From NCBI GenBank assembly GCA_045565695.1, contig JBJLEZ010000001.1, forward strand, positions 62,001 through 126,000: a stretch of 64,000 nt of DNA. The letters are read 5' to 3'. Positions 17,941 through 27,345 of this stretch are shown here, piece by piece (the stretch's first letter is position 1; every line of letters starts with the position of its first letter). The stretch is from GCA-2690565 sp002457235. GTDB lineage: Bacteria; Verrucomicrobiota; Verrucomicrobiia; Opitutales; Coraliomargaritaceae. Position numbers and translations under genes: made by a program. Below the pieces are notes generated by a model, which saw only the letters and a list, made by a program, of their open reading frames with translations, was not told where the DNA came from and did no database searches.

Positions 17941-18311
17941 TTTAAAATCCCCCCATTAAGAATCAAAATAGCCCAAAATCCTATTATACCAAAAATTGGA
18001 CTGCCAATCATATAACCTAAAGCATAACCAAATTTATTCTTTTGTATCAAATCATAGCTCTCTAAACTAAAAGTTGAAAAAGTAGTCATTCCTCCGAGAA
18101 AGCCAATTTCAAGCAAGGTTTTTCCATTAAAGTGACCTTCGATAACAATCTCATAAGACACAAAAGCACCCAGTAACATAGAACCGAGGCAATTAACGGA
18201 CAAGGTGCCAACGGGAAATCCATTCAATTGAAAGCGATTCAGCCAAGTCGATAAAAGGAAACGACTCAGTCCACCGAAAAAACTTCCTATGAGTACATAT
18301 ACAATAGACAC
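17937..18311 (-). CDS. crcB: Fluoride channel CrcB/Fluc, second copy
   Basis: A 124-residue paralogue of the neighbouring gene, with helix 1 GSFFGGLSRFLLSTWL, helix 2 NCLGSMLLGAFVS and helix 3 GFLGGMTTFSTFSLESY. The last motif is the canonical Fluc form. The stop of this upstream gene overlaps the start of the other copy by 4 bp, so the two are probably translated together and may pair as a heterodimeric channel. The roughly 120 bp upstream show no fluoride-riboswitch pattern that I can recognise, so induction by fluoride is not indicated. Confidence 0.9.
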   Translation of the reverse strand: MSIVYVLIGSFFGGLSRFLLSTWLNRFQLNGFPVGTLSVNCLGSMLLGAFVSYEIVIEGHFNGKTLLEIGFLGGMTTFSTFSLESYDLIQKNKFGYALGYMIGSPIFGIIGFWAILILNGGILK

Positions 18312-18434
18312 TCACTTTCTTTGACCCATCCTTGCTATTTAGTAAAGGTAAAGAATCTATTAATTTTTAAATTAGTCCTTGATCTTTTTTGAGAGTCTTC
18401 TTTTATCAGTCCTTTAATTTCAAACAATTACGTC

Positions 18435-18593
18435 ATGACACAACACAACAGCTTTAAAGCCAGTAAGGCAGGCGGCAAAAAGAACCGTACAGTTTTAAAA
18501 CGATTTGAACGAGTCGATTTACTTCGTAAACGAGGTGAATGGTCAGATGGACAGCGTGTTATTGGTTTAAAGAAAACTAAACCCGAAGAATAA
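18435..18593 (+). CDS. Small basic protein of Verrucomicrobia/Chlamydiae type
   Basis: A 52-residue, strongly basic protein (MTQHNSFKASKAGGKKN..., then RTVLKRFERVDLLRKRGEW and ...VIGLKKTKPEE). It matches, from memory, the TIGR04137 'small basic protein' family restricted to Verrucomicrobia, Chlamydiae and relatives, thought to associate with the ribosome or RNA. The conserved core LKRFERVDLLRKRG and the ending TKPEE are both present. It stands alone, with its own strong terminator directly after it, as expected for an abundant protein. It is one of the clearest taxonomic signals in the window. Function is not established. Confidence 0.85.
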   Translation: MTQHNSFKASKAGGKKNRTVLKRFERVDLLRKRGEWSDGQRVIGLKKTKPEE

Positions 18594-18614
18594 TAGCTGA
18601 ATCAATTTTCAATC

Positions 18615-18645
18615 AAGCCCTCTAATTTTGAGGGCTTTTTCTTTT
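18615..18645 (+). terminator. Rho-independent terminator after the small basic protein gene
   Basis: Perfect stem AAGCCCTC (18615-18622) / GAGGGCTT (18630-18637) with a 7-nt loop, followed by a T-rich tail TTTTTCTTTT. It sits 21 bp past the stop of the small basic protein gene. Confidence 0.85.
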
Positions 18646-18699
18646 ACAAGCTACAAATACTTCTTAAACCATACAAATATTGCTATTAACGATTAATCT

Positions 18700-20316
18700 A
18701 TGATTACACTGAATAAAATAGAGCACCATTACGGAGATAAAGTATTATATAACGGCATCGATGCAACAATCGGTCCAAGAGATCGTATTGGCTTAGTCGG
18801 TTCTAATGGTTCAGGAAAAACAACCCTCTTGAAAATTTTAATGGGGGAAATGGAAGTAAACAGAGGTCACATTGAAAAGGCAGAATATGTAAATATTGGC
18901 TACCTTCCTCAAGATGGCATCCAAACTTCAGGCAAGACCTTATTTAAAGAAGCAGAGACTGCCTTTGGCGATATTCTTGAATTACAAGATAAAATAGCAA
19001 AAGCCGATGAAGCCATGCTAGAGATGGATACTAGCAGTGAAGAATACTATGACTTAATTGATGTCTTAGGAGAATGGGAACAAAAGCTAGAAGAATCTCA
19101 ACCTGATCGCATCAAATCAAAAATTGAGCGAATACTCACAGGCATTGGCTTTGAACTATCCGATCTAGAGAGAGATACCGGTGAATTTTCTGGAGGTTGG
19201 CAAATGCGTATCGCACTAGCTAAGCTACTACTCAAAAATCCATCTCTAATAATTTTGGATGAACCGACCAATCATCTTGATATTCGTTCCCAGAATTGGG
19301 TTGAAAATTATTTAAAAAATTACCAAGGAGCACTCATAGTAATTTCCCACGACCGAGCTTTCCTCGATACAGTTACCAATAAGACCTTCGAACTCAAACT
19401 CGGTGCACTGAATATTTATAAAGGAAACTATTCTTTCTTTTTAGAACAAAGCAAAAAGCAACTCGACATACTTCGTAAAGCCCACGCTAACCAGCAAAAA
19501 GAAATTAGAGAGATCAAAGACTTCATCAATAAATTTAGATCCAATGTTAAAAAAGCCAGTCTAGTGCAAAGTCGAATCAAGCAACTCGATAAATTGGACA
19601 TTATCACCATCCCTAGGGACGAAAAGAAAATCTTTTTCCGCTTTCCTAAACCACCGCCTGCAAGTTCGAAAGTTATTACTATTAATAACCTTCACAAAGC
19701 TTATGGTGATAATATCATCTTTGATGGCCTAGACTTGCGAATCGATAACGGTGATCGAATTGCAGTAGTCGGTGTAAATGGAGCGGGTAAATCAACCTTA
19801 GCTCGAATCATGGCTGATCAAGAGCCCTACCAAAGTGGAAGCATAGAAAAAGGTATCAACACAGTTATTTCATACTTTGCTCAGTCACAAGCTGAAGAAC
19901 TTAATCCGAATAATACCGTACTGGAAGAAGTGGAAGCTTCCGTAAAAGGCAATGAAGATGCTAATCCAAGAGCAGCCTTAGGAGCTATGTTATTTTCTGG
20001 TGATGCAGCATTAAAGAAAAATACTGTTTTGTCAGGGGGTGAACGGAACCGAGTCGCACTTTGTAAAATGCTAATGCAACCTGCCAATTGCTTAATTCTT
20101 GATGAGCCGACTAATCACCTCGATTTAAAATCAAAAGAAGTTTTACAAGATGCCATCAATGAATTTGAAGGCACCGTTATTTTAGTATCACACGATCGAT
20201 CATTTCTCGATGGTGTAGTCAACAAAGTCTTAGAAGTCTCAAAAGGTAGCATGCGAATGCTCACTTGTAATGTTTCAGAATATATTCAGCGTATTGAATC
20301 AGAAATGGAGCAATAA
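18700..20316 (+). CDS. ABC-F family ATPase (ribosome-associated)
   Basis: A 538-residue protein with two ABC nucleotide-binding domains and no membrane segments. The first has Walker A GSNGSGKTT (about 34-42), signature FSGGWQMRIALAKL and Walker B LIILDEPTNHLD. The second has GVNGAGKST, LSGGERNRVALCKM and CLILDEPTNHLD. Between them (about 235-315) is the charged helical linker that reaches the tRNA/peptidyl centre in ABC-F proteins. Members such as EttA, Uup and YbiT tune or rescue translation. I cannot assign a subgroup or resistance function. The dihydrofolate reductase gene starts 5 bp downstream. Confidence 0.92.
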   Translation: MITLNKIEHHYGDKVLYNGIDATIGPRDRIGLVGSNGSGKTTLLKILMGEMEVNRGHIEKAEYVNIGYLPQDGIQTSGKTLFKEAETAFGDILELQDKIAKADEAMLEMDTSSEEYYDLIDVLGEWEQKLEESQPDRIKSKIERILTGIGFELSDLERDTGEFSGGWQMRIALAKLLLKNPSLIILDEPTNHLDIRSQNWVENYLKNYQGALIVISHDRAFLDTVTNKTFELKLGALNIYKGNYSFFLEQSKKQLDILRKAHANQQKEIREIKDFINKFRSNVKKASLVQSRIKQLDKLDIITIPRDEKKIFFRFPKPPPASSKVITINNLHKAYGDNIIFDGLDLRIDNGDRIAVVGVNGAGKSTLARIMADQEPYQSGSIEKGINTVISYFAQSQAEELNPNNTVLEEVEASVKGNEDANPRAALGAMLFSGDAALKKNTVLSGGERNRVALCKMLMQPANCLILDEPTNHLDLKSKEVLQDAINEFEGTVILVSHDRSFLDGVVNKVLEVSKGSMRMLTCNVSEYIQRIESEMEQ

Positions 20317-20321
20317 ATAAC

Positions 20322-20792
20322 ATGGGGAAAAAATTCAACTATCGAGCCATTGCCGCAATGGCGGAAAATCGAGTGATTGGAAATCATAACACTATCCCTT
20401 GGCATTTGCCTGAAGACTTTAAATGGTTTAAAAAAACAACGATGGGACAAACCCTGCTTATGGGAAGGAAAACATTTGATTCCATCGGTCGTCCTTTACC
20501 TGGAAGGCAAACGATTATTCTAAGTAGAAATCAATTATCGATACCGAATACTCAGACAGTAAATACCATTGAATCAATTGAATCCGTAGCGACAAGTGAC
20601 ACAATATGGATTGCGGGTGGTGCAGAAATTTACCAACTCATGCTCCCAAAGTGCTCTGACCTCTATTTAACTCGAGTACACCAAAGGCCTGTGGGAGACA
20701 CTTTCTTCCCTGAATTTGAAAATCACTTTGAATTAGCCACAGTGATTGAGAGTAATGCTGAATTTTCAATCGAGCATTGGAAGAAGTCCTAG
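20322..20792 (+). CDS. folA: Dihydrofolate reductase
   Basis: A 156-residue type I dihydrofolate reductase, which makes tetrahydrofolate with NADPH. Seen are the start YRAIAAMAENRVIGNHNTIPWHLPEDFKWF (with Trp and catalytic acid in the PWHLPED loop), MGRKTFDSIGRPLPGRQTIILSR for NADPH binding and IWIAGGAEIYQLML. Length is normal. It starts 5 bp after the ABC-F gene and is probably co-transcribed. Thymidylate synthase, its common partner, is not in the window. Confidence 0.95.
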   Translation: MGKKFNYRAIAAMAENRVIGNHNTIPWHLPEDFKWFKKTTMGQTLLMGRKTFDSIGRPLPGRQTIILSRNQLSIPNTQTVNTIESIESVATSDTIWIAGGAEIYQLMLPKCSDLYLTRVHQRPVGDTFFPEFENHFELATVIESNAEFSIEHWKKS

Positions 20793-20805
20793 CGTTTCAA
20801 AATTG

Positions 20806-21354
20806 CTAATGGTGGTTCTCCGAATTTTCTTCCGCTTGTTTCTTTTTATCCCACTTAAAGTGATTGTCAGGTAAAGTTCCGCCTAATTTGAGCAACTTAT
20901 CTTTACCAAATACCATTTCTTCACGAGTGTACCCAGATAAAGAAAAAGTATCTTGTAGGAAAATAGCCTCTTCTGGACATACCTCTTGGCATAAGCCACA
21001 GTAAATACATCTGAGCATATTGATATCAAAAGCAGCAGGCTCTTTTTCAACATGTGCCCTATCTGATTCCTCTTCATCGATTTCACTCGGCATAATACGA
21101 ATCGCTTTAGGAGGACACACAAACTCACATAATTGACACGAAACACACTTCACTCTCCCTTTAGGGTCCTTTACCAAGGTGGGAACACCACGATAATTTT
21201 CAGGAATCACAGGACGCACCTCTGGATATTCTAAAGTAACTGATTTTTTAAACATGTTCACAAAGGTCGCAGCCAAACCAGATGCAACTTGCGGGATGTA
21301 AGTTTTTTCCGAAAAAGTTAAGGGCTTACGTTCTAATACTTTTGTTTTAGCCAT
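20806..21354 (-). CDS. nuoI: NADH-quinone oxidoreductase subunit I
   Basis: A 182-residue ferredoxin-like subunit of the complex I peripheral arm. It has two [4Fe-4S] motifs, CVSCQLCEFVCP and CIYCGLCQEVCP, which hold clusters N6a and N6b and pass electrons to NuoB. The N-terminal helix VASGLAATFVNMFKKSVT lies along the membrane in known structures. The gene is the last of the nuoBCDEFGHI operon and starts 6 bp after nuoH. The C-terminal tail is Lys/Glu/His-rich. Confidence 0.95.
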   Translation of the reverse strand: MAKTKVLERKPLTFSEKTYIPQVASGLAATFVNMFKKSVTLEYPEVRPVIPENYRGVPTLVKDPKGRVKCVSCQLCEFVCPPKAIRIMPSEIDEEESDRAHVEKEPAAFDINMLRCIYCGLCQEVCPEEAIFLQDTFSLSGYTREEMVFGKDKLLKLGGTLPDNHFKWDKKKQAEENSENHH

Positions 21355-21360
21355 GATTAA

Positions 21361-22461
21361 TTAATAATTTAGATTATCGATAAAAGCGATTAAGAAAATA
21401 TAGAAGACGAAATTAGCAACTGCGAGCGGTAACAATATCTTCCAACCAAGGTGCATAACTTGGTCATAACGAAAACGAGGCATTGACCAGCGCATCCAAA
21501 TAAAGAAAAAGATCATGAAGAAAATCTTCAACATAAACCAAGAGATGGAACAAAGAATCCCAATCAATCCATCCGGCCAAGGATCGGCTACACCAGGAAG
21601 GAAATGCCATCCTCCAAGAAATAACAAAACAAAGAGCGCTGAGCCCATGATAATGTGAGCGTACTCAGCCACAAAAAATAGACCGAACTTAAATGCACCA
21701 TATTCTGTGTGAAAACCCCCGACAAGGTCAGTTTCTGATTCAGCCATATCAAAGGGTAAACGATTAGTTTCAGCAAAAATCGCAACAAGGAAAATCAGTG
21801 CAGAAATCGGCTGCCAAATAATTAGCCATAATCCTTGTTGCGCTTGAACCACTCCAAATAAAGACAGTCCATAATCAGAACCAGGTGATGCTGCCCAAAG
21901 AAAAACAGGGAGAATAGAGAGACCCATAGCCAACTCATAAGAGATCATTTGCGCTGTGGATCGGATAGCGCCTAAAAACGGATACTTACTATTGGAAGCC
22001 CAGCCTGCTAAAACAATGCCGTAAACACCCAAAGAAGATACCGCTAAAATAAATAAAATACCAACATCTATATTAGCCAAAGCAATCGGCTGTACCATTC
22101 CATTGACATCTATGTATCGACCAAATGGAAGCACCACCATTGTTGTTAAAGCGGGAGCCAAGGCAATTATAGGGGCAAGGTAATAATAACCGATTCTTAC
22201 GTGCTGAGGTGTGATTTCTTCTTTAAACAAAAACTTAAGTCCGTCTGCCGCAGGATGGAATAACCCTAATCGAGTGAGAATCTTTCCAATAATAGGAATA
22301 TGCCCAACAATCGGAATCTTAGCACGATTTGGACCGACTCGCCTTTGAATCAAACTACATACCTTTCGTTCTGCTAAGACAGAATAAGCACATAAAGTCA
22401 TAAATACGCCAACCATTGCGAGTGCGTAAAATACTGGAATTAAATAGTCTAAAAAACTCAT
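21361..22461 (-). CDS. nuoH: NADH-quinone oxidoreductase subunit H
   Basis: A 366-residue membrane subunit of complex I with about eight or nine transmembrane helices. It forms much of the quinone-binding cavity at the junction of the two arms. Recognisable are AERKVCSLIQRRVGPNRA near the N-terminus, ETNRLPFDMAESETDLVGGFHTEYGAFKFGLFFVAEYAH in the middle (the acidic quinone-channel loop) and RWSMPRFRYDQVMHLGWK at the end. It lies between nuoG and nuoI, in the standard order. Confidence 0.95.
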   Translation of the reverse strand: MSFLDYLIPVFYALAMVGVFMTLCAYSVLAERKVCSLIQRRVGPNRAKIPIVGHIPIIGKILTRLGLFHPAADGLKFLFKEEITPQHVRIGYYYLAPIIALAPALTTMVVLPFGRYIDVNGMVQPIALANIDVGILFILAVSSLGVYGIVLAGWASNSKYPFLGAIRSTAQMISYELAMGLSILPVFLWAASPGSDYGLSLFGVVQAQQGLWLIIWQPISALIFLVAIFAETNRLPFDMAESETDLVGGFHTEYGAFKFGLFFVAEYAHIIMGSALFVLLFLGGWHFLPGVADPWPDGLIGILCSISWFMLKIFFMIFFFIWMRWSMPRFRYDQVMHLGWKILLPLAVANFVFYIFLIAFIDNLNY

Positions 22462-22472
22462 ACTTATAGTCC

Positions 22473-24185
22473 CTATACTGTTTCAGAAACCAATGTAGGT
22501 TTAAATTTTAAATTTTCAGTTTCGACAAAATTCATACTGGCAAATGCATCTCCGTTTAAGGCTAAACCTTCTTCAGGAATTTCGGACCATTGTACCGATT
22601 TTAAAAGTTCTACAGTTTTGGATATTTCTTCCCAAAGCGATTCCATAGAAGGCATGCCGACTGTATGCGTGTTCTCAACTAACTCACTAAGAATCGCTGT
22701 TAATACTCCATAATCCGGCATCAAACCCATTGGCGGTAAAATTGCTTGTTTAAACTTCTGCAAGATGAAATTTTGATTCACAAAAGTTCCATCTTTTTCA
22801 AAAACACTTAAACTAGGAAAAATCACTTTTGCTTGCTCACTCGTACTATTTTTAGAACTCCCAAAATAAATCACTTGAACGGAGTCTTTTAAACTACCGA
22901 GATCAATACCTAGCTGTTCTAAATCTTCATTGAAAACAAGCAGAGTTTTGATCTGACCGCCTTCTATAGCTTCTTTCAGTTGTCCTAAACGGGTGTCTGG
23001 CAACTGATTAATCAAACCCGTAATCAAAGCACCGCGGAGATTGGGAGTTCTATCTTCAGACATAAGTAATCCGTCACCCTCTCCAGTATGCTGAATCATT
23101 TCAAAAGACGCATTTGTATGCTTAACAATTTTTTGTAATAAATATTGCTCTTCAAGAGAACTATGTGCTGAGCCGATCACTCCAATCGATCCCCCCTCTA
23201 AAAGTTCACGAGTTGCTGCTATCGCATCATCCAAACTTTTTGCAACTTGATCTACTGAATAAGATTTTAAACGTTCTTCTGATTCAGATTCCTTAAATAA
23301 GCCTCTTCCGGAATCAGTCATCCATGTATCATTAACGGCATCATTTCTTCTTGGTGTAATCCGATAAATTTTGCCTTCTCGACTCCAAATTTCAGTATTA
23401 GCCCCAACACTACTTTCTGTGCAGATACTGTGAGTACGTTTCAAGAACCAAACTCGCATCTTAAATCGAAAATCAGTACTAGTCAAAGCACCTACAGGAC
23501 AAATATCCACTGTATTTAAAGAATAATTATTTGATAACTCTTTGCCTGGATAGCAGGTAAGCGTTGAATATGTACCGCGATCAACAAATCCAAGAACATC
23601 ATCTTTTGCCACTTCCTGAGAAAAGCGAACACAGCGTGAGCATAAAATACAGCGCTCATCATCTAATGTGACTCTTGGTCCTAAACGTGTACGCTTAGGC
23701 TTAACATTTTTCTCCTCCTTAAAACGGCTATAGCCTCGCCCATGCTCCGCTGAAAACTCTTGTAAACGGCACTCTCCTGCCTGATCACATATTGGACAAT
23801 CTAAAGGATGGTTGATTAATAAAAACTCAGTCACACCATTTCTGCAATCTACTAAACTAGGAGTGTTTGTGCGAACATGCATTCCCTCTGAAACATTCGT
23901 TGCGCAAGCAATTACAGGTTTGGGTGCCCAGCCAATTTTAGGTTCGCCATTTTCTTCTAAAATAGCTTCACCGGTTTGACGATCTCTCATTGGATTTCCC
24001 ACCTCAACTAAACACATTCGACAGTTACCAACTACAGAAAGCTTTGGATGATAACAATAATGAGGGATTTCTTTTTCCTTGCCTACGACACGCATTGCTT
24101 CAATCACGTTCACCCCTTTCGGAACTTGCGCGAGTTCACCATCCACATTGATTGTAACCGTATCTATAACTTTGACCTCTAACAT
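22473..24185 (-). CDS. nuoG: NADH-quinone oxidoreductase subunit G
   Basis: A 570-residue peripheral-arm subunit carrying iron-sulfur clusters. In order: a [2Fe-2S] plant-ferredoxin domain (HYCYHPKLSVVGNCRMC, about 42-58), the His/Cys [4Fe-4S] site HPLDCPICDQAGEC, and the [4Fe-4S] site ERCILCSRC with DICPVGA. The extra N7 cluster site is lost (SICTESSVGAN keeps only its first cysteine), as in many species. The molybdopterin-oxidoreductase-like C-terminal part is short and divergent, making the protein smaller than E. coli NuoG. It lies 14 bp downstream of nuoF. Confidence 0.92.
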   Translation of the reverse strand: MLEVKVIDTVTINVDGELAQVPKGVNVIEAMRVVGKEKEIPHYCYHPKLSVVGNCRMCLVEVGNPMRDRQTGEAILEENGEPKIGWAPKPVIACATNVSEGMHVRTNTPSLVDCRNGVTEFLLINHPLDCPICDQAGECRLQEFSAEHGRGYSRFKEEKNVKPKRTRLGPRVTLDDERCILCSRCVRFSQEVAKDDVLGFVDRGTYSTLTCYPGKELSNNYSLNTVDICPVGALTSTDFRFKMRVWFLKRTHSICTESSVGANTEIWSREGKIYRITPRRNDAVNDTWMTDSGRGLFKESESEERLKSYSVDQVAKSLDDAIAATRELLEGGSIGVIGSAHSSLEEQYLLQKIVKHTNASFEMIQHTGEGDGLLMSEDRTPNLRGALITGLINQLPDTRLGQLKEAIEGGQIKTLLVFNEDLEQLGIDLGSLKDSVQVIYFGSSKNSTSEQAKVIFPSLSVFEKDGTFVNQNFILQKFKQAILPPMGLMPDYGVLTAILSELVENTHTVGMPSMESLWEEISKTVELLKSVQWSEIPEEGLALNGDAFASMNFVETENLKFKPTLVSETV

Positions 24186-24199
24186 AATATCAATAGAAA

Positions 24200-25564
24200 T
24201 TAAATTAAGCTTGTTTCTGTTGCCGTATCTTCTCCCTGCTTTCTTAAAATAGCCTGCTCTTTTGCTTTTGCCTCAAACTCATCTTTGAACTTAGCAATAA
24301 AACTTTGCACTGGCCATGAAGCGGCTTCACCAAATGCACAAATTGTTCGTCCTGCTATTTGATCAGCAACACTCTTAAGTAAATCGACATCTTCTTCTCG
24401 GGCTCCTCCAGTACACATACGAGTTGTGATTTTTTTCATCCAAGGCACCCCTTCTCTACAAGGAGTACATTGCCCACAGCTTTCGTGTGCGTAAAAATAA
24501 TTAATATTAGCCAAGGCTTCAACCATGTCTGTACTATCATCCATAATGATCACACCCCCAGAACCAGACATTGAGCCGACTAAAGATAAACTATCGAAAT
24601 CCATAGGGATGTCTTCAATCCCCCAATCAAATTCTGTTCCGTCTTTTTTCTTACCAGTAAAGCGTTCATCCGCACGAAGAATTTTTGATGATGAACCGCC
24701 TGGAATAACTGCTTTTAATTTTCTTCCTGGTAGCAAGCCACCACAGACATCATAAATCAATTCACCTAAAGTAACTCCTGCACATGGGAATTCATAATAG
24801 CCAGGCTTTTGAACATGACCCGAAACGCACCAAATTCGTGTACCTGTATTACCTGGAGTTCCGATTTTTGCAAATTCTTTGCCTCCCATGTTAATCACAT
24901 GTTTCACATCACACAATGTTTCTACATTATTAACAATAGTAGGACATTGATATAAACCTAAAGCCGCAGGGAAATAAGGCGGTTTAATTCTAGGGTTTGC
25001 ACGCTTGCCTTCTAACGATTCGATTAAGCCGGTTTCTTCACCACAGATATAGGCGCCTGCTCCACGATGAACTATAATATCACAGGAATAATCAGAACCC
25101 AATATATTATCCCCTAAGAAATTTTTAACACGAGCCTCTTCAATCGCACGTTCCAAAATTTTATACCCCTCAAAAAACTCTCCACGAATGTAAATAAAGG
25201 CTAGCTTCGCTTGAATCGCATAAGCCGAACATAATATACCTTCAATCAATTGATGCGGATCTTTATGAATAATTTGTCGATCCTTAAACGTTCCTGGCTC
25301 TGATTCATCAGCATTACAAATCAGATAAATAGGCTTTCCTGACTTACGATCTAAAAACTTCCATTTCATTCCTGCTGGGAAGCCTGCTCCACCTCGTCCT
25401 CGGACGCCTGATTGTAAAACCTCTTCACAAATATCTTCTGGCTTCATTTTGAAAGCCTTCTTCAAGTCCTCGTAGCCTCCATGCTTGATATAGCAATCAA
25501 TATCATTGGTGTAACCCGGTTGGTCTGTATACTTTAAAATTAATCTTTTTTCTTCAATCGCCAT
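24200..25564 (-). CDS. nuoF: NADH-quinone oxidoreductase subunit F
   Basis: A 454-residue subunit that oxidises NADH. It binds FMN and NADH through SGVRGRGGAGFPAGMKW and the GAGAYICGEETGLIESLEG segment, and holds cluster N3 in ESCGQCTPCREG with a further cysteine in GRTICAFGEAA. Length is normal. It lies between nuoE and nuoG and would form the NADH dehydrogenase module with them. Confidence 0.96.
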   Translation of the reverse strand: MAIEEKRLILKYTDQPGYTNDIDCYIKHGGYEDLKKAFKMKPEDICEEVLQSGVRGRGGAGFPAGMKWKFLDRKSGKPIYLICNADESEPGTFKDRQIIHKDPHQLIEGILCSAYAIQAKLAFIYIRGEFFEGYKILERAIEEARVKNFLGDNILGSDYSCDIIVHRGAGAYICGEETGLIESLEGKRANPRIKPPYFPAALGLYQCPTIVNNVETLCDVKHVINMGGKEFAKIGTPGNTGTRIWCVSGHVQKPGYYEFPCAGVTLGELIYDVCGGLLPGRKLKAVIPGGSSSKILRADERFTGKKKDGTEFDWGIEDIPMDFDSLSLVGSMSGSGGVIIMDDSTDMVEALANINYFYAHESCGQCTPCREGVPWMKKITTRMCTGGAREEDVDLLKSVADQIAGRTICAFGEAASWPVQSFIAKFKDEFEAKAKEQAILRKQGEDTATETSLI

Positions 25565-25578
25565 AATTAAATCCCCAT

Positions 25579-26067
25579 TTATTCGGTATCAACCGTACCA
25601 TTCTTAATTTTTTCGATTAATTCATTCGCTTCATCTGTTTTGATACCCGTGTATTCTTTTTCGCCTATCATGACCACTGGAGCTCGCCCACAATCTGCAT
25701 GACACTCGACATATTCTAGACTGACAAGACCATCTTCACTCGTTGAACCCACCTTGCAGTCAAAAGCTTCTTCAAATTGCTTGCAGGTTTTATAAGCACC
25801 CGCTAAGGCACAAGACAAAGTACGACACACTCTAACCTGGTATTTGCCCTGCGCTTCAGTCTTAAGCATAGGATAAAATGTAACGATTTCTGAAATATTA
25901 ATTGGCTCAAGATCTAAACGTTTGGCGATCCATTCAACTGATTCATTGGATAAATAACCCAAATCTTCTTGAACTAAATGGCATAAGGGTAGAGCCGCAC
26001 TACGCTTATCTGGATAACGTGGAACTAAATGATCTATCTTATCTAATGTTGATTGTTTTAAATCCAT
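25579..26067 (-). CDS. nuoE: NADH-quinone oxidoreductase subunit E
   Basis: A 162-residue thioredoxin-like subunit with one [2Fe-2S] cluster (N1a). Its ligands are the cysteines in VCRTLSC and in VECHADCGRAPV. The N-terminal helical part (ALPLCHLVQEDLGYLSNESVEWIAKRL) is typical. It pairs with NuoF, whose gene starts 14 bp downstream. Confidence 0.95.
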   Translation of the reverse strand: MDLKQSTLDKIDHLVPRYPDKRSAALPLCHLVQEDLGYLSNESVEWIAKRLDLEPINISEIVTFYPMLKTEAQGKYQVRVCRTLSCALAGAYKTCKQFEEAFDCKVGSTSEDGLVSLEYVECHADCGRAPVVMIGEKEYTGIKTDEANELIEKIKNGTVDTE

Positions 26068-26079
26068 ACAATTTTCAAA

Positions 26080-27318
26080 TTATCGGTCACACTCTCCCAT
26101 AACAAAATCTAAAGAACCAAGAATCACAGTGATATCGGTCAGAAAATGCCCTGGCAAGAGTTCGCTTAAAATACTTAGGTTACAGAATGATGGTCCACGA
26201 ATTTTTAATCGATACGGCACACCACCACCTTTAGAAACAACATAAAAACCTAAAGCTCCTTTAGGATTTTCCGCTTCAAAATAAACTTCCCCTTTTGGCA
26301 TTTGTGGTCCTTCTGTTACCAACATGAAATTCTGAATCAGCTCCTCCATACTGGTTAAAATTTTATCCTTGGGTGGTGCAAAAATCTTTTTTGCATCTTC
26401 AGAATAATAAAGACCTTCTGGGAAAGAACCAATTACTTGACGAATAATGCCCACACTTTGCTTGATTTCTTCAGCACGCATTAAATAACGATCATAACAA
26501 TCCCCATTCAAACCAATCGGTACCTCAAAATCGTAATTTTCATAACCCAAATAAGGTTTGTCTTTTCGTAAATCTAAATCCACTCCTGATGCACGTAAAT
26601 TGGGTCCAGTCATACCATAACTCAAGGCTTTCTCTTTTGTGATAACACCAATATCAACCGTACGATCCATAAAAATACGATTACGGGTGAGCATCTTATC
26701 TACTTGATTCAAAATAGGTACTACACCTTTACAAAAACTGTCTACACGCCCAAGCCATCCATCGGGAATATCTCGTGCCACACCACCAATACGAGTGTAA
26801 CTTGTAGTGAAACGAGCCCCTGTTAATTCTTCAAAAAGGGTATAAAGCTTTTCGCGCTCAGTAAAAGTATACATGAATACGGTCCATGAGCCTGCGTCCA
26901 TACCATAAACACCCACCCCAAGAAGATGAGAAGAAATTCTCGCTAATTCACAACAAATCACACGTATTGCCTGACAACGATCTGGCACTTCTAAATTTGC
27001 AAGCTTTTCCACGGCTAACGCGTAAGCTACGTTATTAGATAAAGGGGCAAGATAATCGAGTCTATCTGTGTAAGGAATAAACTGATTGTAAGTCATATTT
27101 TCGGCAATTTTTTCATCGCCTCTATGTAGGTATCCAATAACCGGCTCACATTCCTTGATTGAGTCACCATCTAACTGCATCATCAATCGTAGAACCCCGT
27201 GGGTTGAGGGGTGAGAAGGCCCTACATTTAAAGCCATAGTTTCTGCTTTTAATTCTGGATCTGCTTCCGCTGCCCGAGAACCGATATCACCTACTGAAAC
27301 TTCTTTAACTTCTCCCAT
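26080..27318 (-). CDS. nuoD: NADH-quinone oxidoreductase subunit D
   Basis: A 412-residue 49-kDa-type subunit that lines the quinone site. The quinone-contacting histidine lies in GPSHPSTHGVLRLMM, the conserved IGYLHRGDEKIAENMTYNQFIPYTDRLDY follows, and the C-terminus ends in the expected SLDFVMGECDR. NuoC and NuoD are separate genes here rather than fused as in E. coli. About 27 bp separate it from nuoC. Confidence 0.96.
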   Translation of the reverse strand: MGEVKEVSVGDIGSRAAEADPELKAETMALNVGPSHPSTHGVLRLMMQLDGDSIKECEPVIGYLHRGDEKIAENMTYNQFIPYTDRLDYLAPLSNNVAYALAVEKLANLEVPDRCQAIRVICCELARISSHLLGVGVYGMDAGSWTVFMYTFTEREKLYTLFEELTGARFTTSYTRIGGVARDIPDGWLGRVDSFCKGVVPILNQVDKMLTRNRIFMDRTVDIGVITKEKALSYGMTGPNLRASGVDLDLRKDKPYLGYENYDFEVPIGLNGDCYDRYLMRAEEIKQSVGIIRQVIGSFPEGLYYSEDAKKIFAPPKDKILTSMEELIQNFMLVTEGPQMPKGEVYFEAENPKGALGFYVVSKGGGVPYRLKIRGPSFCNLSILSELLPGHFLTDITVILGSLDFVMGECDR

Positions 27319-27345
27319 AAAATTGATCTCCGTGTTCTTAAATAA

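Noticed and set aside
18312..18434. Possible fluoride riboswitch before the crcB pair
   Set aside because: The minus-strand leader lacks the conserved GGNGAUGG...CUGAUG pattern.
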